From: an uncultured Prevotella sp.
Lineage (GTDB): Bacteria; Bacteroidota; Bacteroidia; Bacteroidales; Bacteroidaceae
Direction of reading: 5' to 3'
DNA length: 38,116 bases
Assembly: GCA_900554545.1 (NCBI GenBank)
Contig: USHW01000016.1
Coordinates: 1-38,116, forward strand
The position numbers and the translations under genes were made by a program. The stretch's first letter is position 1. Each line of letters starts with the position of its first letter. Below are positions 14,831 through 23,346 of this stretch, in pieces. Under the pieces are notes generated by a model. That model had not been told where the DNA came from. It saw only the letters and a program-made list of their open reading frames with translations, and searched no databases.

Positions 14831-15658
14831 TTACTGCAATTTGAAAGTTACCGGCAATGTGTACCTCACGTTCACAGTGGTACCGTTCTGCTTACCCGGA
14901 GTCCATTTAGGCATGTTGCTTACAACACGTACTGCCTCCTTGTCCAATGACGGGTCTACACCACGAGCCACTCTGACATCTGAAATAGAACCAGTCTTGC
15001 TAACGACAAACTGAACGATAACTCGTCCCTCTATGCCGTTCTCAGCTGCGATAACAGGATACTTGATATTATCCCTCAACCACTGCATCAACGCGCCTTG
15101 GCCACCAGGGAATGAAGGCTGCTCCTCAACAACGTCGAAGACCTTGTTCTCCTCTTCCTTCGGGGGTTCTGGCTGTGCAATTTCCTCCTTGGCCTTAAGC
15201 ACCTCACCACCGACTTCATCATTACCTTGAACGTTGAAAGCACCGATGGTAGTCTTGGTCTTCTGGAGGTCGTCCTGATTCTTCATTTCCTCTTCAGGCT
15301 TCACTTCCTCGTCTTTCTTAATGACAGGTGCCGTAAACTTGATTGAGCTTTTCACCTTCTCCACCGGCTTAGGCGGTTCAATCTTTACAGGAGCCTTCTT
15401 CTCAACCTTTGCCTCCTTCTTTGTCTGGATAGACGAAAGCTCTACGGCGGTAGTGATGGCTACTTTCTGATTGGCCTGGATTACATTCTTGATAGCTATG
15501 GCAGAGAATATGACAACAGCAGCAATAAGCACGATTAAGATAGACCAAATGTTGCGCTTGCCAGTGCTCTTACGAAGCCTATATGCACCGTAAGACTGGT
15601 TTCTGCCTTCAAACACAAGGTCGCACCATGCATTAGATATTAAATCTACTTTTGACAT
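14831..15658 (-). CDS. tonB: Energy transducer TonB
   Basis: TonB passes the energy of the proton gradient from ExbB/ExbD to outer-membrane receptors. The 275-residue protein has a short cytoplasmic N-terminus with the Bacteroidetes-type motif NQSYGAYRLRK (about 20-30). A membrane segment follows (about 36-58, SILIVLIAAVVIFSAIAI), then a periplasmic linker rich in Lys, Pro and Glu (about 80-190, KKAPVKIEPPKPVEKVK). The conserved C-terminal domain includes YPVIAAENGIEGRVIVQFVV, MPKWTPGKQNG and VRYTLPVTFKLQ. All expected domains are present. The gene is fourth in the operon, 39 bases after exbD and 10 bases before the PstS-like gene. Confidence 0.95.
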   Translation of the reverse strand: MSKVDLISNAWCDLVFEGRNQSYGAYRLRKSTGKRNIWSILIVLIAAVVIFSAIAIKNVIQANQKVAITTAVELSSIQTKKEAKVEKKAPVKIEPPKPVEKVKSSIKFTAPVIKKDEEVKPEEEMKNQDDLQKTKTTIGAFNVQGNDEVGGEVLKAKEEIAQPEPPKEEENKVFDVVEEQPSFPGGQGALMQWLRDNIKYPVIAAENGIEGRVIVQFVVSKTGSISDVRVARGVDPSLDKEAVRVVSNMPKWTPGKQNGTTVNVRYTLPVTFKLQ

Positions 15659-15697
15659 TGTCTTTACGTTTTAAATGTTAACCAACGACAAATACTA

Positions 15698-16351
15698 TCA
15701 GTTAAGACGTACACCCCTCTTTGTGAGAAGGCCCCTGTCTTCCGGAGTAATATTGTCGATGACATACTTACCTATACTGCAAATCTGCATCTCGTCCAAA
15801 GCGTCAACCAAATTCTTATAAGAAGCATCGTCCGTTGCCTTGATAATGATTGTCAAGGTAGGAATCTTCTGTCCGGCCAGCTCGCCGTTCTTCAGTTTGT
15901 CAAGCTCCTTATTGTAAATGGAATCAGGATACTTAGCAGGGTCTTTCAGCTTCTTGGCGTCAAGTTCAGCCTTAGCTTTCAATATTGCCGCAACAGGAAC
16001 TGTACCATCTTCGGTAACGTGATTGATAAGCACGCTGCGGATACCGTCCTTGCCCCATGTTGTCTCCTTCAGGCATGAAGGGTCTTCATAGTTGGGAATT
16101 CCCGCAACATAATAAATCTTATCATTTCCCGCAACAAAGATTGTGATTGTCTGTGACGCCTTTGTCGCTGTCTTATCCTCATCTTGCACATTCTTATCAT
16201 TACTCGGCATGGTCAAGAGCATGGCCTGTGGCTTGCTCAAGGACGTACACAACATAAAGAACGTGATAAGAAGCATCATCATGTCCACCATAGGCGTGAA
16301 GTCCACGCGAAGGTCGATTTTCTTCTGTCTACTTGCTTTCTTTTTTGCCAT
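15698..16351 (-). CDS. exbD: Biopolymer transport protein ExbD (second copy)
   Basis: ExbD forms the proton channel of the TonB motor with ExbB. The 217-residue product has a positively charged N-terminus, then the key membrane motif VDFTPMVDMMMLLITFFML (about residues 16-34), whose aspartate (MVDM) is the proton-carrying residue of the family. A periplasmic domain of about 170 residues follows, longer than in enteric ExbD (about 140 residues in all), with an insert around DAKKLKDPAKYPDSIYNKEL. The ATG follows the upstream exbD stop by three bases. Two different exbD genes in tandem are usual in Bacteroidetes. Confidence 0.93.
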   Translation of the reverse strand: MAKKKASRQKKIDLRVDFTPMVDMMMLLITFFMLCTSLSKPQAMLLTMPSNDKNVQDEDKTATKASQTITIFVAGNDKIYYVAGIPNYEDPSCLKETTWGKDGIRSVLINHVTEDGTVPVAAILKAKAELDAKKLKDPAKYPDSIYNKELDKLKNGELAGQKIPTLTIIIKATDDASYKNLVDALDEMQICSIGKYVIDNITPEDRGLLTKRGVRLN

Positions 16352-16354
16352 GTC

Positions 16355-16966
16355 TTAGTCCTCCACCTTTTTATAAGAAGTGATAAGCTCGTAACGGTTC
16401 TGGTTCATGTCCTGAAGCTCTGACATGACTTTCTTGATAACCTTGTAGGGCGTATCAGAATCGGCCTTGATAGCCAATTTCATGTCTGAATTAGCATCAG
16501 TAACAGTCTTCACCCAAAGCTGGAATTCGCTCATGCCACCATCAATGCTGTCTGTAGGCACACCCTTGTCCTGCTGAAATGCATTCATCTGCGAAGACTC
16601 CTGACTAAGGAATGCCGCCATATCATCCATCGACACACCAATGTTTGTGGCACTGCGCACATTCTTCATCTGTGTCCCGTTCAGTGATACCCCGAACTGG
16701 TCTGCCATGGTTCCGAGAGCCGCTTCCATGTCTCCAGGTTTGTCCCAGCCCAAGAACACCTTACCCTTCTTGTCGATAAGGATAGTCAGGACATTCTTGT
16801 CTGTGACCTTGACCTCTGAAACGGAGCCTGGCGTATTGACCTTTACCGCCTCGTTCTTTACGAATGTTGATGTCAACATGAAGAACGTAAGCAGCAAGAC
16901 CATCACGTCGCTCATCGGGGTCATATCGATCCAGATGGACTGTCTCTTAATTTTTACTTTACCCAT
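16355..16966 (-). CDS. exbD: Biopolymer transport protein ExbD (first copy)
   Basis: The 203-residue product has the ExbD hallmark MTPMSDVMVLLLTFFMLTS (about residues 15-33), with the conserved Asp in MSDVM, a single membrane segment and a periplasmic domain ending in SYKKVED. Its sequence differs clearly from the second exbD, so the two subunits probably form a mixed complex instead of being redundant copies. It lies 29 bases downstream of exbB and three bases upstream of the second exbD. It contains a variable insert around SSQMNAFQQDKGVPTDSIDG. Confidence 0.93.
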   Translation of the reverse strand: MGKVKIKRQSIWIDMTPMSDVMVLLLTFFMLTSTFVKNEAVKVNTPGSVSEVKVTDKNVLTILIDKKGKVFLGWDKPGDMEAALGTMADQFGVSLNGTQMKNVRSATNIGVSMDDMAAFLSQESSQMNAFQQDKGVPTDSIDGGMSEFQLWVKTVTDANSDMKLAIKADSDTPYKVIKKVMSELQDMNQNRYELITSYKKVED

Positions 16967-16995
16967 AGTAATTAAAATTTAAAGGGTTAGTAAAA

Positions 16996-17826
16996 TTAAG
17001 CTTCGTCCGTGTGATTGGCTTCGTATGTCTGAGCAATAGAATAACCAACCTCATCGAGTGCGTATGTCAGCTTGTCGATCTTGTTTGTGAATGTGTTATA
17101 AGCAATAACCGAGCACCAAGAAGTCAAAATACCGAACGCGGTGTTAATCAACGCCTCAGAAATACCAGTAGAAAGAGCGAGAGAGTCGCCACCGCCACCA
17201 GCTGCCAAAGCCTGGAATGAACGAATCATACCGATGACAGTACCGAGAAGTCCGGTAAGTGTACCAAGCGTAACGATAGTTGCAAGAATCGGAAGGTTCA
17301 TCTGAAGAGTAGGCATTTCAAGCTGTGTAGCCTCTTCGTGAGCCTGCTGTATCTTTGCCACCTTCTGCGCCTTCTTCAGTCCGGGAGCTGTTTCCATCTC
17401 CTTGTAAGCGCGAAGAGAAGCTGATACGACATTAGCAACAGAACCTCTCTGCTTGTCGCAAATTGACTGAGCTGCTGCGAAATCGCCCTTGCTAACGGCC
17501 GCCTTTACATTCAAAACGAACTTAGCCAAAGAGCCTTTGCCGAACGCAGTACGGAGAGCCAGCCAACGCTCGATGCTCAGTGCGATGACGGTAAGCAAAA
17601 GAGTCTGGATGATAGGAACGATTATACCACCCTTGTAGATTGTTCCGAGAAGGTTTGTCGGATGACCGGCGGGGTCGTTACCTGCGAAGTTAGAAGGATT
17701 GCCGAGCAAGAAGTTGTATATGCAAATCGCTATGATAAGACATACAACGATAACCCAAATCGCTGCTCTAATTCCCTGGAAGCCCTGGTTTTTCTTAGGG
17801 CTTACTGCCTTTTGTGTAGTTGCCAT
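16996..17826 (-). CDS. exbB: MotA/TolQ/ExbB proton channel protein
   Basis: ExbB is the membrane core of the TonB motor. The 276-residue protein has a hydrophobic N-terminal segment (AAIWVIVVCLIIAICIYNFLL, about 20-40). A second hydrophobic segment lies at about 75-97 (YKGGIIVPIIQTLLLTVIAL), followed by a cytoplasmic helical part. The conserved MotA/TolQ/ExbB domain comes near the C-terminus, with NLPILATIVTLGTLTGLLGTVIGMIRSFQAL (about 179-209) and ALINTAFGILTSWCSVIAYN. This is one membrane segment more than E. coli ExbB, as usual in Bacteroidetes. It is the first gene of the operon exbB-exbD-exbD-tonB-pstS-like-TPR. Confidence 0.95.
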   Translation of the reverse strand: MATTQKAVSPKKNQGFQGIRAAIWVIVVCLIIAICIYNFLLGNPSNFAGNDPAGHPTNLLGTIYKGGIIVPIIQTLLLTVIALSIERWLALRTAFGKGSLAKFVLNVKAAVSKGDFAAAQSICDKQRGSVANVVSASLRAYKEMETAPGLKKAQKVAKIQQAHEEATQLEMPTLQMNLPILATIVTLGTLTGLLGTVIGMIRSFQALAAGGGGDSLALSTGISEALINTAFGILTSWCSVIAYNTFTNKIDKLTYALDEVGYSIAQTYEANHTDEA

Positions 17827-17933
17827 AATTTTAATTTAATTTGTTAGTTAATTATTAAGTTATAAAGTTTCGATTTAATGTTAATAGTCTGTCTGTTTTT
17901 CCAGTAAAAGGCCGTCAAGCATGAACAAGCACA

Positions 17934-17941
17934 CAAAGATA
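17934..17941 (-). promoter_or_regulatory. -7 box of the exb-ton operon
   Basis: TATCTTTG on the minus strand fits TAnnTTTG and would give a leader of about 100 bases before exbB. The best TTTG upstream is at 16 bases, shorter than usual, so support is moderate. Confidence 0.45.
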
Positions 17942-18047
17942 ACCATATTACAAAAAACAAAGGCATCAGCCCCATTGTTTTTAACAATGTTTTTGACTTT
18001 TATCAATATCTTTTCGTTACTTGAAAGTTTTTCATAAAGTCATAGCT

Positions 18048-19241
18048 TCACTTCAATCTTGCCAAGGCAGCTTTCACGCGTGACATAGCTTCACGTATGT
18101 TGTCGTCACTCGTAGCATAGCTTATGCGGAAACATTCCGGGTCGCCAAAAGCATCACCTGCCACCGTCGCCACGTGACCGACCTCAAGCAAATACAATGC
18201 GAAATCGGTAGAATTGCATATAGTGCGCGAACCATCGCTTTTTCCAAAGAAACTGCTGCACTTCGGGAACACGTAGAAAGCTCCTTCCGGCTCATTCACC
18301 TCCAAGCCCGGAATGTCCTTGATAAGGCTTACTATCAAGTCGCGGCGGCGTTCGAAAGCCTTTCGCATTGTCTCCACGCACTCCTGAGAAGCCGTATAAG
18401 CCGCAACTGCAGCCTTTTGGCTTATTGAACTCGGACCGCTCGTGTACTGTCCCTGCAACTTGTTACACCCTTTGACTATCCATTCGGGAGCAGCAATAAA
18501 CCCGATGCGCCAACCTGTCATGGCATAAGCTTTCGACACGCCGTTAACTACGATGGTACGTTCTTTCATCCCAGGGACACTCGCGATGCTGTTATGCCGC
18601 CCTATGTAATTAATGTGTTCATAAATTTCGTCTGCAATGACAAACAAATCATCGTGGCGTTTTATCACTTCAGCAAGCTTCTCCAGCTCGGCTTCAGAAT
18701 AGACGCTGCCAGTAGGATTGCTCGGCGAGCAAAGTATCAGCAGACGCGTCTTCGGCGTTATGGCCGCCTCAAGCTGTTCCGGAGTCATCTTGAAGTTCTG
18801 CGCGAACCCGGTCTCAACAATAGCCGGCACTCCTCCGGCCAACTTGGCCATCTGCGGATAGCTAACCCAATAAGGAGCCGGGATTATAACCTCCTCGCCA
18901 TCATTGACCAATGCCATCACCGCGTTGCAAACACTTTGTTTTGCGCCATTAGATACCAGCACCTCGTTTACGGAGTAATCAAGGCCATTTTCGTTTTTCA
19001 GCTTCGCCACGATAGCCTCGCGCAAGTCCATATAACCCGGTACTGGAGAATACCTTGAGAAATTGTCGTCTATGGCTTTCTTGGCGGCAGCCTTTATATG
19101 TTCAGGAGTATTGAAATCAGGCTCTCCGACGCTCATGTTGATGACATCGATGCCTTGTGCCTTCATCTCGCCACTCTTTTGCGACATGGCAAGAGTTGCA
19201 GAAGGAGCTAAACGATTAAGACGGTCCGATAATTGTGCCAT
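18048..19241 (-). CDS. aspC: Aspartate/aromatic aminotransferase, class I
   Basis: This 397-residue cytoplasmic enzyme uses pyridoxal phosphate, probably to transfer the amino group of aspartate to 2-oxoglutarate. The expected residues are all visible: the cofactor lysine in VNGVSKAYAMTGWRIG (Lys237), SPSNPTG with Asn175, VIADEIYEH with Asp204 and Tyr207, and a late FRISYA arginine that binds the substrate carboxylate. Length and motif order match the AspB/AspC type in Bacteroidetes. The substrate range cannot be told from sequence, so a broader transaminase is possible. A TAATTTTG box lies 21 bases upstream, so it is likely a single-gene unit. Confidence 0.93.
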   Translation of the reverse strand: MAQLSDRLNRLAPSATLAMSQKSGEMKAQGIDVINMSVGEPDFNTPEHIKAAAKKAIDDNFSRYSPVPGYMDLREAIVAKLKNENGLDYSVNEVLVSNGAKQSVCNAVMALVNDGEEVIIPAPYWVSYPQMAKLAGGVPAIVETGFAQNFKMTPEQLEAAITPKTRLLILCSPSNPTGSVYSEAELEKLAEVIKRHDDLFVIADEIYEHINYIGRHNSIASVPGMKERTIVVNGVSKAYAMTGWRIGFIAAPEWIVKGCNKLQGQYTSGPSSISQKAAVAAYTASQECVETMRKAFERRRDLIVSLIKDIPGLEVNEPEGAFYVFPKCSSFFGKSDGSRTICNSTDFALYLLEVGHVATVAGDAFGDPECFRISYATSDDNIREAMSRVKAALARLK

Positions 19242-19261
19242 AATAATATTGATTTGCCTTG

Positions 19262-19269
19262 CAAAATTA
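19262..19269 (-). promoter_or_regulatory. -7 box upstream of aspC
   Basis: TAATTTTG on the minus strand, with an expected start about 15 bases before the ATG. The -33 element is unclear. Confidence 0.45.
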
Positions 19270-19360
19270 ATTAATTTATTCGTTTTACGGAAATAAAAGA
19301 AGTGATATTTTCATGTCAAAAACAAAAAAACATACACATTCCGACAACCTTACCTACACA

Positions 19361-20569
19361 TTATAAGTGCAATGTATGTCCCATGCGGTCTTTTTTTGTC
19401 TTCAGATACTTATAGTCATACTCATTGGGAGTTATTTCTATAGGCACATTTTCAACAATTTCAAGGCCGTAAGCTTCAAGGCCGACGCGCTTGGTCGGAT
19501 TGTTTGTCATAAGCCTCATCTTATGCACGCCGAGGTGGCGGAGCATCTGTGCCCCACAGCCATAATCGCGCTCGTCAGGCTTAAAGCCGAGATGCACATT
19601 CGCATCTACCGTGTCATAGCCTTCCTCCTGCAACTTGTACGCCTCGATTTTATTCATAAGGCCGATGCCGCGCCCTTCCTGCTGCATGTATATCAGCACG
19701 CCTTTGCCTTCCTTCTCTATCATCTGCATGGCTTTGTGCAGCTGTTGCCCGCAGTCGCACCGCTTGCTGCCGAGAATGTCCCCGGTAGCGCATGAAGAAT
19801 GCACACGCACAAGTATGGGTTCGTCTTCTCCCCATTCGCCTTTTATCAAAGCCATGTGCTCAAGGCCGCTGCTTGTCTGGCGGAATGGTATAAGCTTGAA
19901 ATGCCCGTATTCGGTAGGCATGTCCACCATCTGCCCCACCGTTATCAGCGACTCACGCTGCAGCCTGTAAGCGATGAGGTCTTTTATCGATATGACTTTG
20001 AGTCCATACTCTGCGGCAAAATCAAGCAGCTGCGGCAGACGCGCCATTGTGCCGTCGTCATTCATGATTTCCATCAACGCTCCGGCCGGATAAAGCCCGG
20101 CCAACTTGCACAAGTCGATTGCCGCCTCTGTATGTCCGCTGCGCCTAAGCACCCCGTTGTCCTGTGCGTATAGCGGATTTATGTGCCCCGGACGGCCAAA
20201 TGTTTTCGGGGTGGAAGCCGGGTCGGCAAGAGCTTTGATTGTTTCCGCCCTGTCATGGGCAGAAACTCCTGTCGTGCAGCCTTCAAGCTTGTCTATGGTA
20301 ACGGTGAAAGGCGTACCGAGCATGGACGTGTTCTCTGCCACCTGCCGGGGCAGGTCGAGTTCGTCGCACCGGCTCAAGGTTATCGGTGCGCACAGCACTC
20401 CACGCGCATGCTTTAGCATGAAATTCACCTTCTCTGCGGTAATTTTTTCAGCCGCGATAATCAGGTCGCCTTCGTTCTCCCTGTCTTCGTCGTCTACGAC
20501 AATAACGAATTTTCCTTCCTTGAAATCGGCCAAAGCCTCTTCCACCGTATTTATTTTCATGTTTTCCAT
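19361..20569 (-). CDS. ribBA: Bifunctional DHBP synthase / GTP cyclohydrolase II
   Basis: This fused enzyme carries out both entry reactions of riboflavin synthesis: ribulose 5-phosphate to 3,4-dihydroxy-2-butanone 4-phosphate, and GTP to the first pyrimidine intermediate. The N-terminal half (1-205) has VVDDEDRENEGDLIIAAE, the acidic metal site, and RRSGHTEAAIDLCKLAG. The C-terminal half has RVHSSCATGDILGSKRCDCG, whose cysteines bind zinc, and YMQQEGRGIGLMNKI, LMTNNPTK. The total of 402 residues is the normal fused length. The ATG at 20569 and another at 20560 (MKINT) are both possible. It starts 35 bases after the lptF-type gene on the same strand, so the two are likely cotranscribed. There is no FMN riboswitch in the short gap. 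Confidence 0.96.
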   Translation of the reverse strand: MENMKINTVEEALADFKEGKFVIVVDDEDRENEGDLIIAAEKITAEKVNFMLKHARGVLCAPITLSRCDELDLPRQVAENTSMLGTPFTVTIDKLEGCTTGVSAHDRAETIKALADPASTPKTFGRPGHINPLYAQDNGVLRRSGHTEAAIDLCKLAGLYPAGALMEIMNDDGTMARLPQLLDFAAEYGLKVISIKDLIAYRLQRESLITVGQMVDMPTEYGHFKLIPFRQTSSGLEHMALIKGEWGEDEPILVRVHSSCATGDILGSKRCDCGQQLHKAMQMIEKEGKGVLIYMQQEGRGIGLMNKIEAYKLQEEGYDTVDANVHLGFKPDERDYGCGAQMLRHLGVHKMRLMTNNPTKRVGLEAYGLEIVENVPIEITPNEYDYKYLKTKKDRMGHTLHL

Positions 20570-20604
20570 ATTATTTTACACCTATTATATATATAGGCCG
20601 GGCG

Positions 20605-22515
20605 TCATTTGCCAGCCTTTCCCATTTCTTCAATCCTCTTCAGCATGGCATCGTTAGTGGCTTTCACCACCTTCAGGTCACGCAGCAGCCTCAACCTGAA
20701 TCTCCACATCCTTAAATACAGGAACACGCCTACCGGCACCACCACTGCGGCGGCCACGTTGAGCCATTTCCGCTCGAACGGCCTTGTGTGGGCTTTCACC
20801 GCCATTAACGGATAGTCATTAAGCAATGCCAGCACCTGCTTGTCCTTTGTGTTCGACAGGTCTTCTATCACCGCCTCCATCCTCTCGTTTATTTCCTCGA
20901 TTGTATGGTCTGGAGCGTATTTGAAGAACGCCTTTCCTACATTAGGAGCCAGCAGCAGGTTGTGCTGTCTGGCATACTCAGCAATCTCGTCGCTTATGCG
21001 CCCAAGTTCTTCAGCATCTGCGGCATAGTCCGGGTCGTTGATTATAACGTCCTTCCTGTAAACCGCGCGCTTCATGCGCAATCCGAGCATCTTCATCACC
21101 AGGTTGCGGTAGAAGTCCATGTTGAACACTACAGAATCGTTGTTGGCCTTATACGTGAAGAACACTGCAAGCGGCGTAAGCACAGCCAGCGAGATTGTCT
21201 TGCCGAACCATATTGTCCATTCTCCGATACGGGCCATGCGGTATCCGGAATTGTCGAAGATGAAGAACACGATGAACACCAGCACCGATATGATTACCGG
21301 CACGCCAAGTCCGCCCTTCCTTATGATAGCTCCGAGCGGCGCGCCGATGAAGAAGAACAACAGGCACTGCAACGCCACAGAAAACTTGTTGATGGCTTCT
21401 ATTTTGTGTTGCCTTATCAACCTGTCGCCGTCTGACGTCAGCATACCCTTGAAGTCGAGGTCGCTCATCTCGTTTCTCACCTTGCTCATGGCCGCATTTA
21501 CCGCATCAAGCTTCCTGTCGGCCGACAACCGTCCGTACACGGAGTCAAAGCTGAACGTCCTCGTAGCCGCCATCTTCACCGCCCGGACAGAATCCTCGCG
21601 GCTTATTCCGCGGTTTGAGTAATAGCGTTCGCGGGCGTCTCTATAGAACACACGCCCCACGCTGTCATACACATGGGTAAGCGAGTCAACGTCAAGGGCT
21701 ATTTGCCTTACACTCTTTCCTTTAGAATTGTTCGACAACGCGCTCGCGTCGGCCACGTTGAAGTCAGAGTCGAAATCCAGCAGAATGGTTTTCTTGACAA
21801 ATGTTTCCCTTCTGTAAGGCACCGACGTGCCGCGCATCACCTGCTGCGACTTCATGTTCTCAAACCACTCTCCGCTGTAGAGCGTAAGCAGCAAGTGCTT
21901 TTTCTCAGCCGTTGACTGCAGCATTCCCGAGTCGGCCAGTATTATTGCCGCGTCCTCATAGCTGTCGGTCATCTTGTATATCATAACGCCGTACAGCTTG
22001 CCGGTCTCCAGGTCTTTTTTCTGCACATACAGGTTGCAGCCCGGTATGCCGTCATAGAACACTCCTTCGGGTATTTCCAGCTCCGGGCTTTTCTGCTTCA
22101 TGGACAAAAGAAGGCGTGAAAACGACATGTTGGCGTTAGGCCCTATGACGTTTTGGAAATAGAAAGAACCGAACGCTATGAATATCACAATCACAATCAG
22201 CGGCCTGAACGCCTGCATAAGCGATATTCCGGCGGCTTTTATGGCGGTAAGCTCGCTGCTTTCGCCAAGGTTTCCGAAGGCGATGAGCGACGACAAGAGA
22301 ATGGCCAACGGCAACGCCTGCGGCACAAGCATCAGGCTCATGTACCAGAAAAACTGCGCCAGCACGTCCATTGACAGGCCCTTGCCTATCAAGTCATCAA
22401 TGTACTTCCACAGGAACTGCATCATCAGTATGAACTGACAGATGAAGAACGTGCCGACGAAGAGCAGCCCGAACTGCCTGGCTATGAACATGTCTAATTT
22501 TCTTATGCGAAACAT
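20605..22515 (-). CDS. LptF/LptG family permease (YjgP/YjgQ)
   Basis: LptF and LptG form the membrane part of the exporter that moves lipopolysaccharide to the outer membrane. The 636-residue protein begins FRIRKLDMFIARQFGLLFVG, a family signature, with hydrophobic segments at about 12-35, 55-85 and 95-120. A long periplasmic beta domain follows (about 130-370), then ALQCLLFFFIGAPLGAIIRKGGLGVPV and further membrane segments. The last 150 residues, partly charged helix with a final hydrophobic stretch (VAAAVVVPVGVFLYL), extend beyond the usual end of about 360-500 residues. Which of LptF or LptG it is cannot be told. It is upstream of ribBA (35 bases). A promoter of good fit (22559-22588) precedes it. 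Confidence 0.9.
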   Translation of the reverse strand: MFRIRKLDMFIARQFGLLFVGTFFICQFILMMQFLWKYIDDLIGKGLSMDVLAQFFWYMSLMLVPQALPLAILLSSLIAFGNLGESSELTAIKAAGISLMQAFRPLIVIVIFIAFGSFYFQNVIGPNANMSFSRLLLSMKQKSPELEIPEGVFYDGIPGCNLYVQKKDLETGKLYGVMIYKMTDSYEDAAIILADSGMLQSTAEKKHLLLTLYSGEWFENMKSQQVMRGTSVPYRRETFVKKTILLDFDSDFNVADASALSNNSKGKSVRQIALDVDSLTHVYDSVGRVFYRDARERYYSNRGISREDSVRAVKMAATRTFSFDSVYGRLSADRKLDAVNAAMSKVRNEMSDLDFKGMLTSDGDRLIRQHKIEAINKFSVALQCLLFFFIGAPLGAIIRKGGLGVPVIISVLVFIVFFIFDNSGYRMARIGEWTIWFGKTISLAVLTPLAVFFTYKANNDSVVFNMDFYRNLVMKMLGLRMKRAVYRKDVIINDPDYAADAEELGRISDEIAEYARQHNLLLAPNVGKAFFKYAPDHTIEEINERMEAVIEDLSNTKDKQVLALLNDYPLMAVKAHTRPFERKWLNVAAAVVVPVGVFLYLRMWRFRLRLLRDLKVVKATNDAMLKRIEEMGKAGK

Positions 22516-22558
22516 CGTTTTCCTTATCGTATGGCTGCAGCGTAGCCCTGCCAGCGTG

Positions 22559-22588
22559 CAAAATTAGTACAAAAATATCAGAAAACAA
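22559..22588 (-). promoter_or_regulatory. Promoter of the lptF-type gene and ribBA
   Basis: On the minus strand TTG (22588-22586), 19 bases, TAATTTTG (22566-22559). Both boxes and the spacing fit the Bacteroidetes consensus, and the start would lie about 40 bases before the ATG at 22515. Confidence 0.6.
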
Positions 22589-22593
22589 TATAT

Positions 22594-22692
22594 AAAAGGT
22601 GAGAAAGTGAAAAGGAGAGAAGGTGAGAAGGCAAGAAACTTGTTAGATATAATCTTTTTACCTCACCTTCTCACCCTTTCACCTTCTCACTT
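22594..22692. repeat. Purine-rich imperfect palindrome between the START-like and lptF-type genes
   Basis: The left side is built from AAGGTGAGAA-type words (AAAAGGTGAGAAAGTGAAAA). The right side is its complement (CCTTCTCACCCTTTCACC and CTTCTCACTTTTC). It can fold into an approximately 100-base stem after the START-like gene and may end or slow its transcript. Confidence 0.6.
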
Positions 22693-22693
22693 T

Positions 22694-23092
22694 TCAAAGT
22701 CCTGTCGAGCGGTGCAGGGTATCCATGTTGGCATCCCAGATGTCCCTCAGCGTGTCGGTGTCGCCGTCGGGAGCATAGTCGGTTATCACCAGAATGTAGT
22801 CGCCCGTTATGTCGCTTTTCTCCATTCTCAGCTCCAGGTACGTGTTGCTGAATTCCTCCTCGCTCCAACGCAGGCGTATAAACTCGTTGTTCTTTGTCTC
22901 AATCACGTCCGCTGTCCGCGTCTCATGGTGCCCCCAGGTGTTGCCCCAGGTAAAGGTCAGCGTATCGCCGTCGCGCTTCACGTCGTCGGCAAGCCACTTC
23001 GCAAGCCCTTCGGGAGTGCTCATCAGCGACCATATTATATTAGCCGACTTCGAGTGCAGTTCCCTCTCTATACTGATTTTATTGTCTTCCAT
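22694..23092 (-). CDS. START-like (SRPBCC fold) domain protein
   Basis: This 132-residue soluble protein starts MEDNKISIERELHSKSANIIW and continues with LMSTPEGLAKWLADDV, TFTWGNTWGHHETRTADV and NEFIRLRWSEEE, then YLELRMEKSDITGDYILVITDYA. These are the strand and helix segments of the START-like domain known in Bacteroidetes, related to the AHSA1/SRPBCC proteins, which bind hydrophobic ligands in a cavity. No ligand or reaction is known. It has no signal peptide, so is cytoplasmic. It lies upstream of the lptF-type gene on the same strand with a 178-base gap; both have their own promoters. A role in lipid handling would fit the neighbour but is only inference. Confidence 0.85.
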   Translation of the reverse strand: MEDNKISIERELHSKSANIIWSLMSTPEGLAKWLADDVKRDGDTLTFTWGNTWGHHETRTADVIETKNNEFIRLRWSEEEFSNTYLELRMEKSDITGDYILVITDYAPDGDTDTLRDIWDANMDTLHRSTGL

Positions 23093-23119
23093 AAGTCATG
23101 GCGTGAGCATATTTTGCCA

Positions 23120-23127
23120 CAAAAATA
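23120..23127 (-). promoter_or_regulatory. -7 box of the START-like gene
   Basis: TATTTTTG on the minus strand, placing the start about 20 bases before the ATG at 23092. A TTTG lies 22 bases upstream, slightly far. Confidence 0.45.
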
Positions 23128-23167
23128 ACAATTTTGCCAAAGAATGCTGCAAAAAAACGCGATATTT

Positions 23168-23198
23168 TTTGGTATGTAAAGAAATTGTATTACCTTTG
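23168..23198 (+). promoter_or_regulatory. Promoter of tRNA-Met
   Basis: TTGG (TTG at 23169-23171), 19 bases and TACCTTTG (23191-23198) fit the Bacteroidetes consensus exactly. The predicted start is about 18 bases before the mature tRNA end. Confidence 0.7.
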
Positions 23199-23221
23199 CA
23201 CCCACAAAAAGGACATTCGAT

Positions 23222-23295
23222 GGCGGGATAGCTCAGCTGGTTAGAGCGTCGGATTCATAATCCGGAGGTCGTGGGTTCGGGTCCCACCCCCGCTA
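23222..23295 (+). tRNA. tRNA-Met (CAT anticodon)
   Basis: A complete cloverleaf of 74 bases is visible: acceptor GGCGGGA with CCCCGCT, T8 A9, D stem GCTC/GAGC, anticodon stem TCGGA/TCCGG with loop TTCATAA (anticodon CAT), variable loop AGGTC, T stem GTGGG/CCCAC, discriminator A. CCA is not encoded. The body resembles elongator tRNA-Met; a CAT-bearing tRNA-Ile2 cannot be ruled out. Two oddities are seen: the T loop reads TTCGGGT, with G where A58 is nearly universal, and the last acceptor pair is A-C. Confidence 0.92.
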
Positions 23296-23306
23296 CAAAT
23301 GCAACC

Positions 23307-23346
23307 AACGCCCCGATGGAACACCGTTCCGTCGGGGCGTTTTCTT
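23307..23346 (+). terminator. Terminator of the tRNA transcript
   Basis: AACGCCCCGATGGAAC (23307-23322) pairs with GTTCCGTCGGGGCGTT (23326-23341) with one wobble-type mismatch and a 3-base loop. TTTTCTTT follows. It lies 12 bases after the tRNA. Confidence 0.85.
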
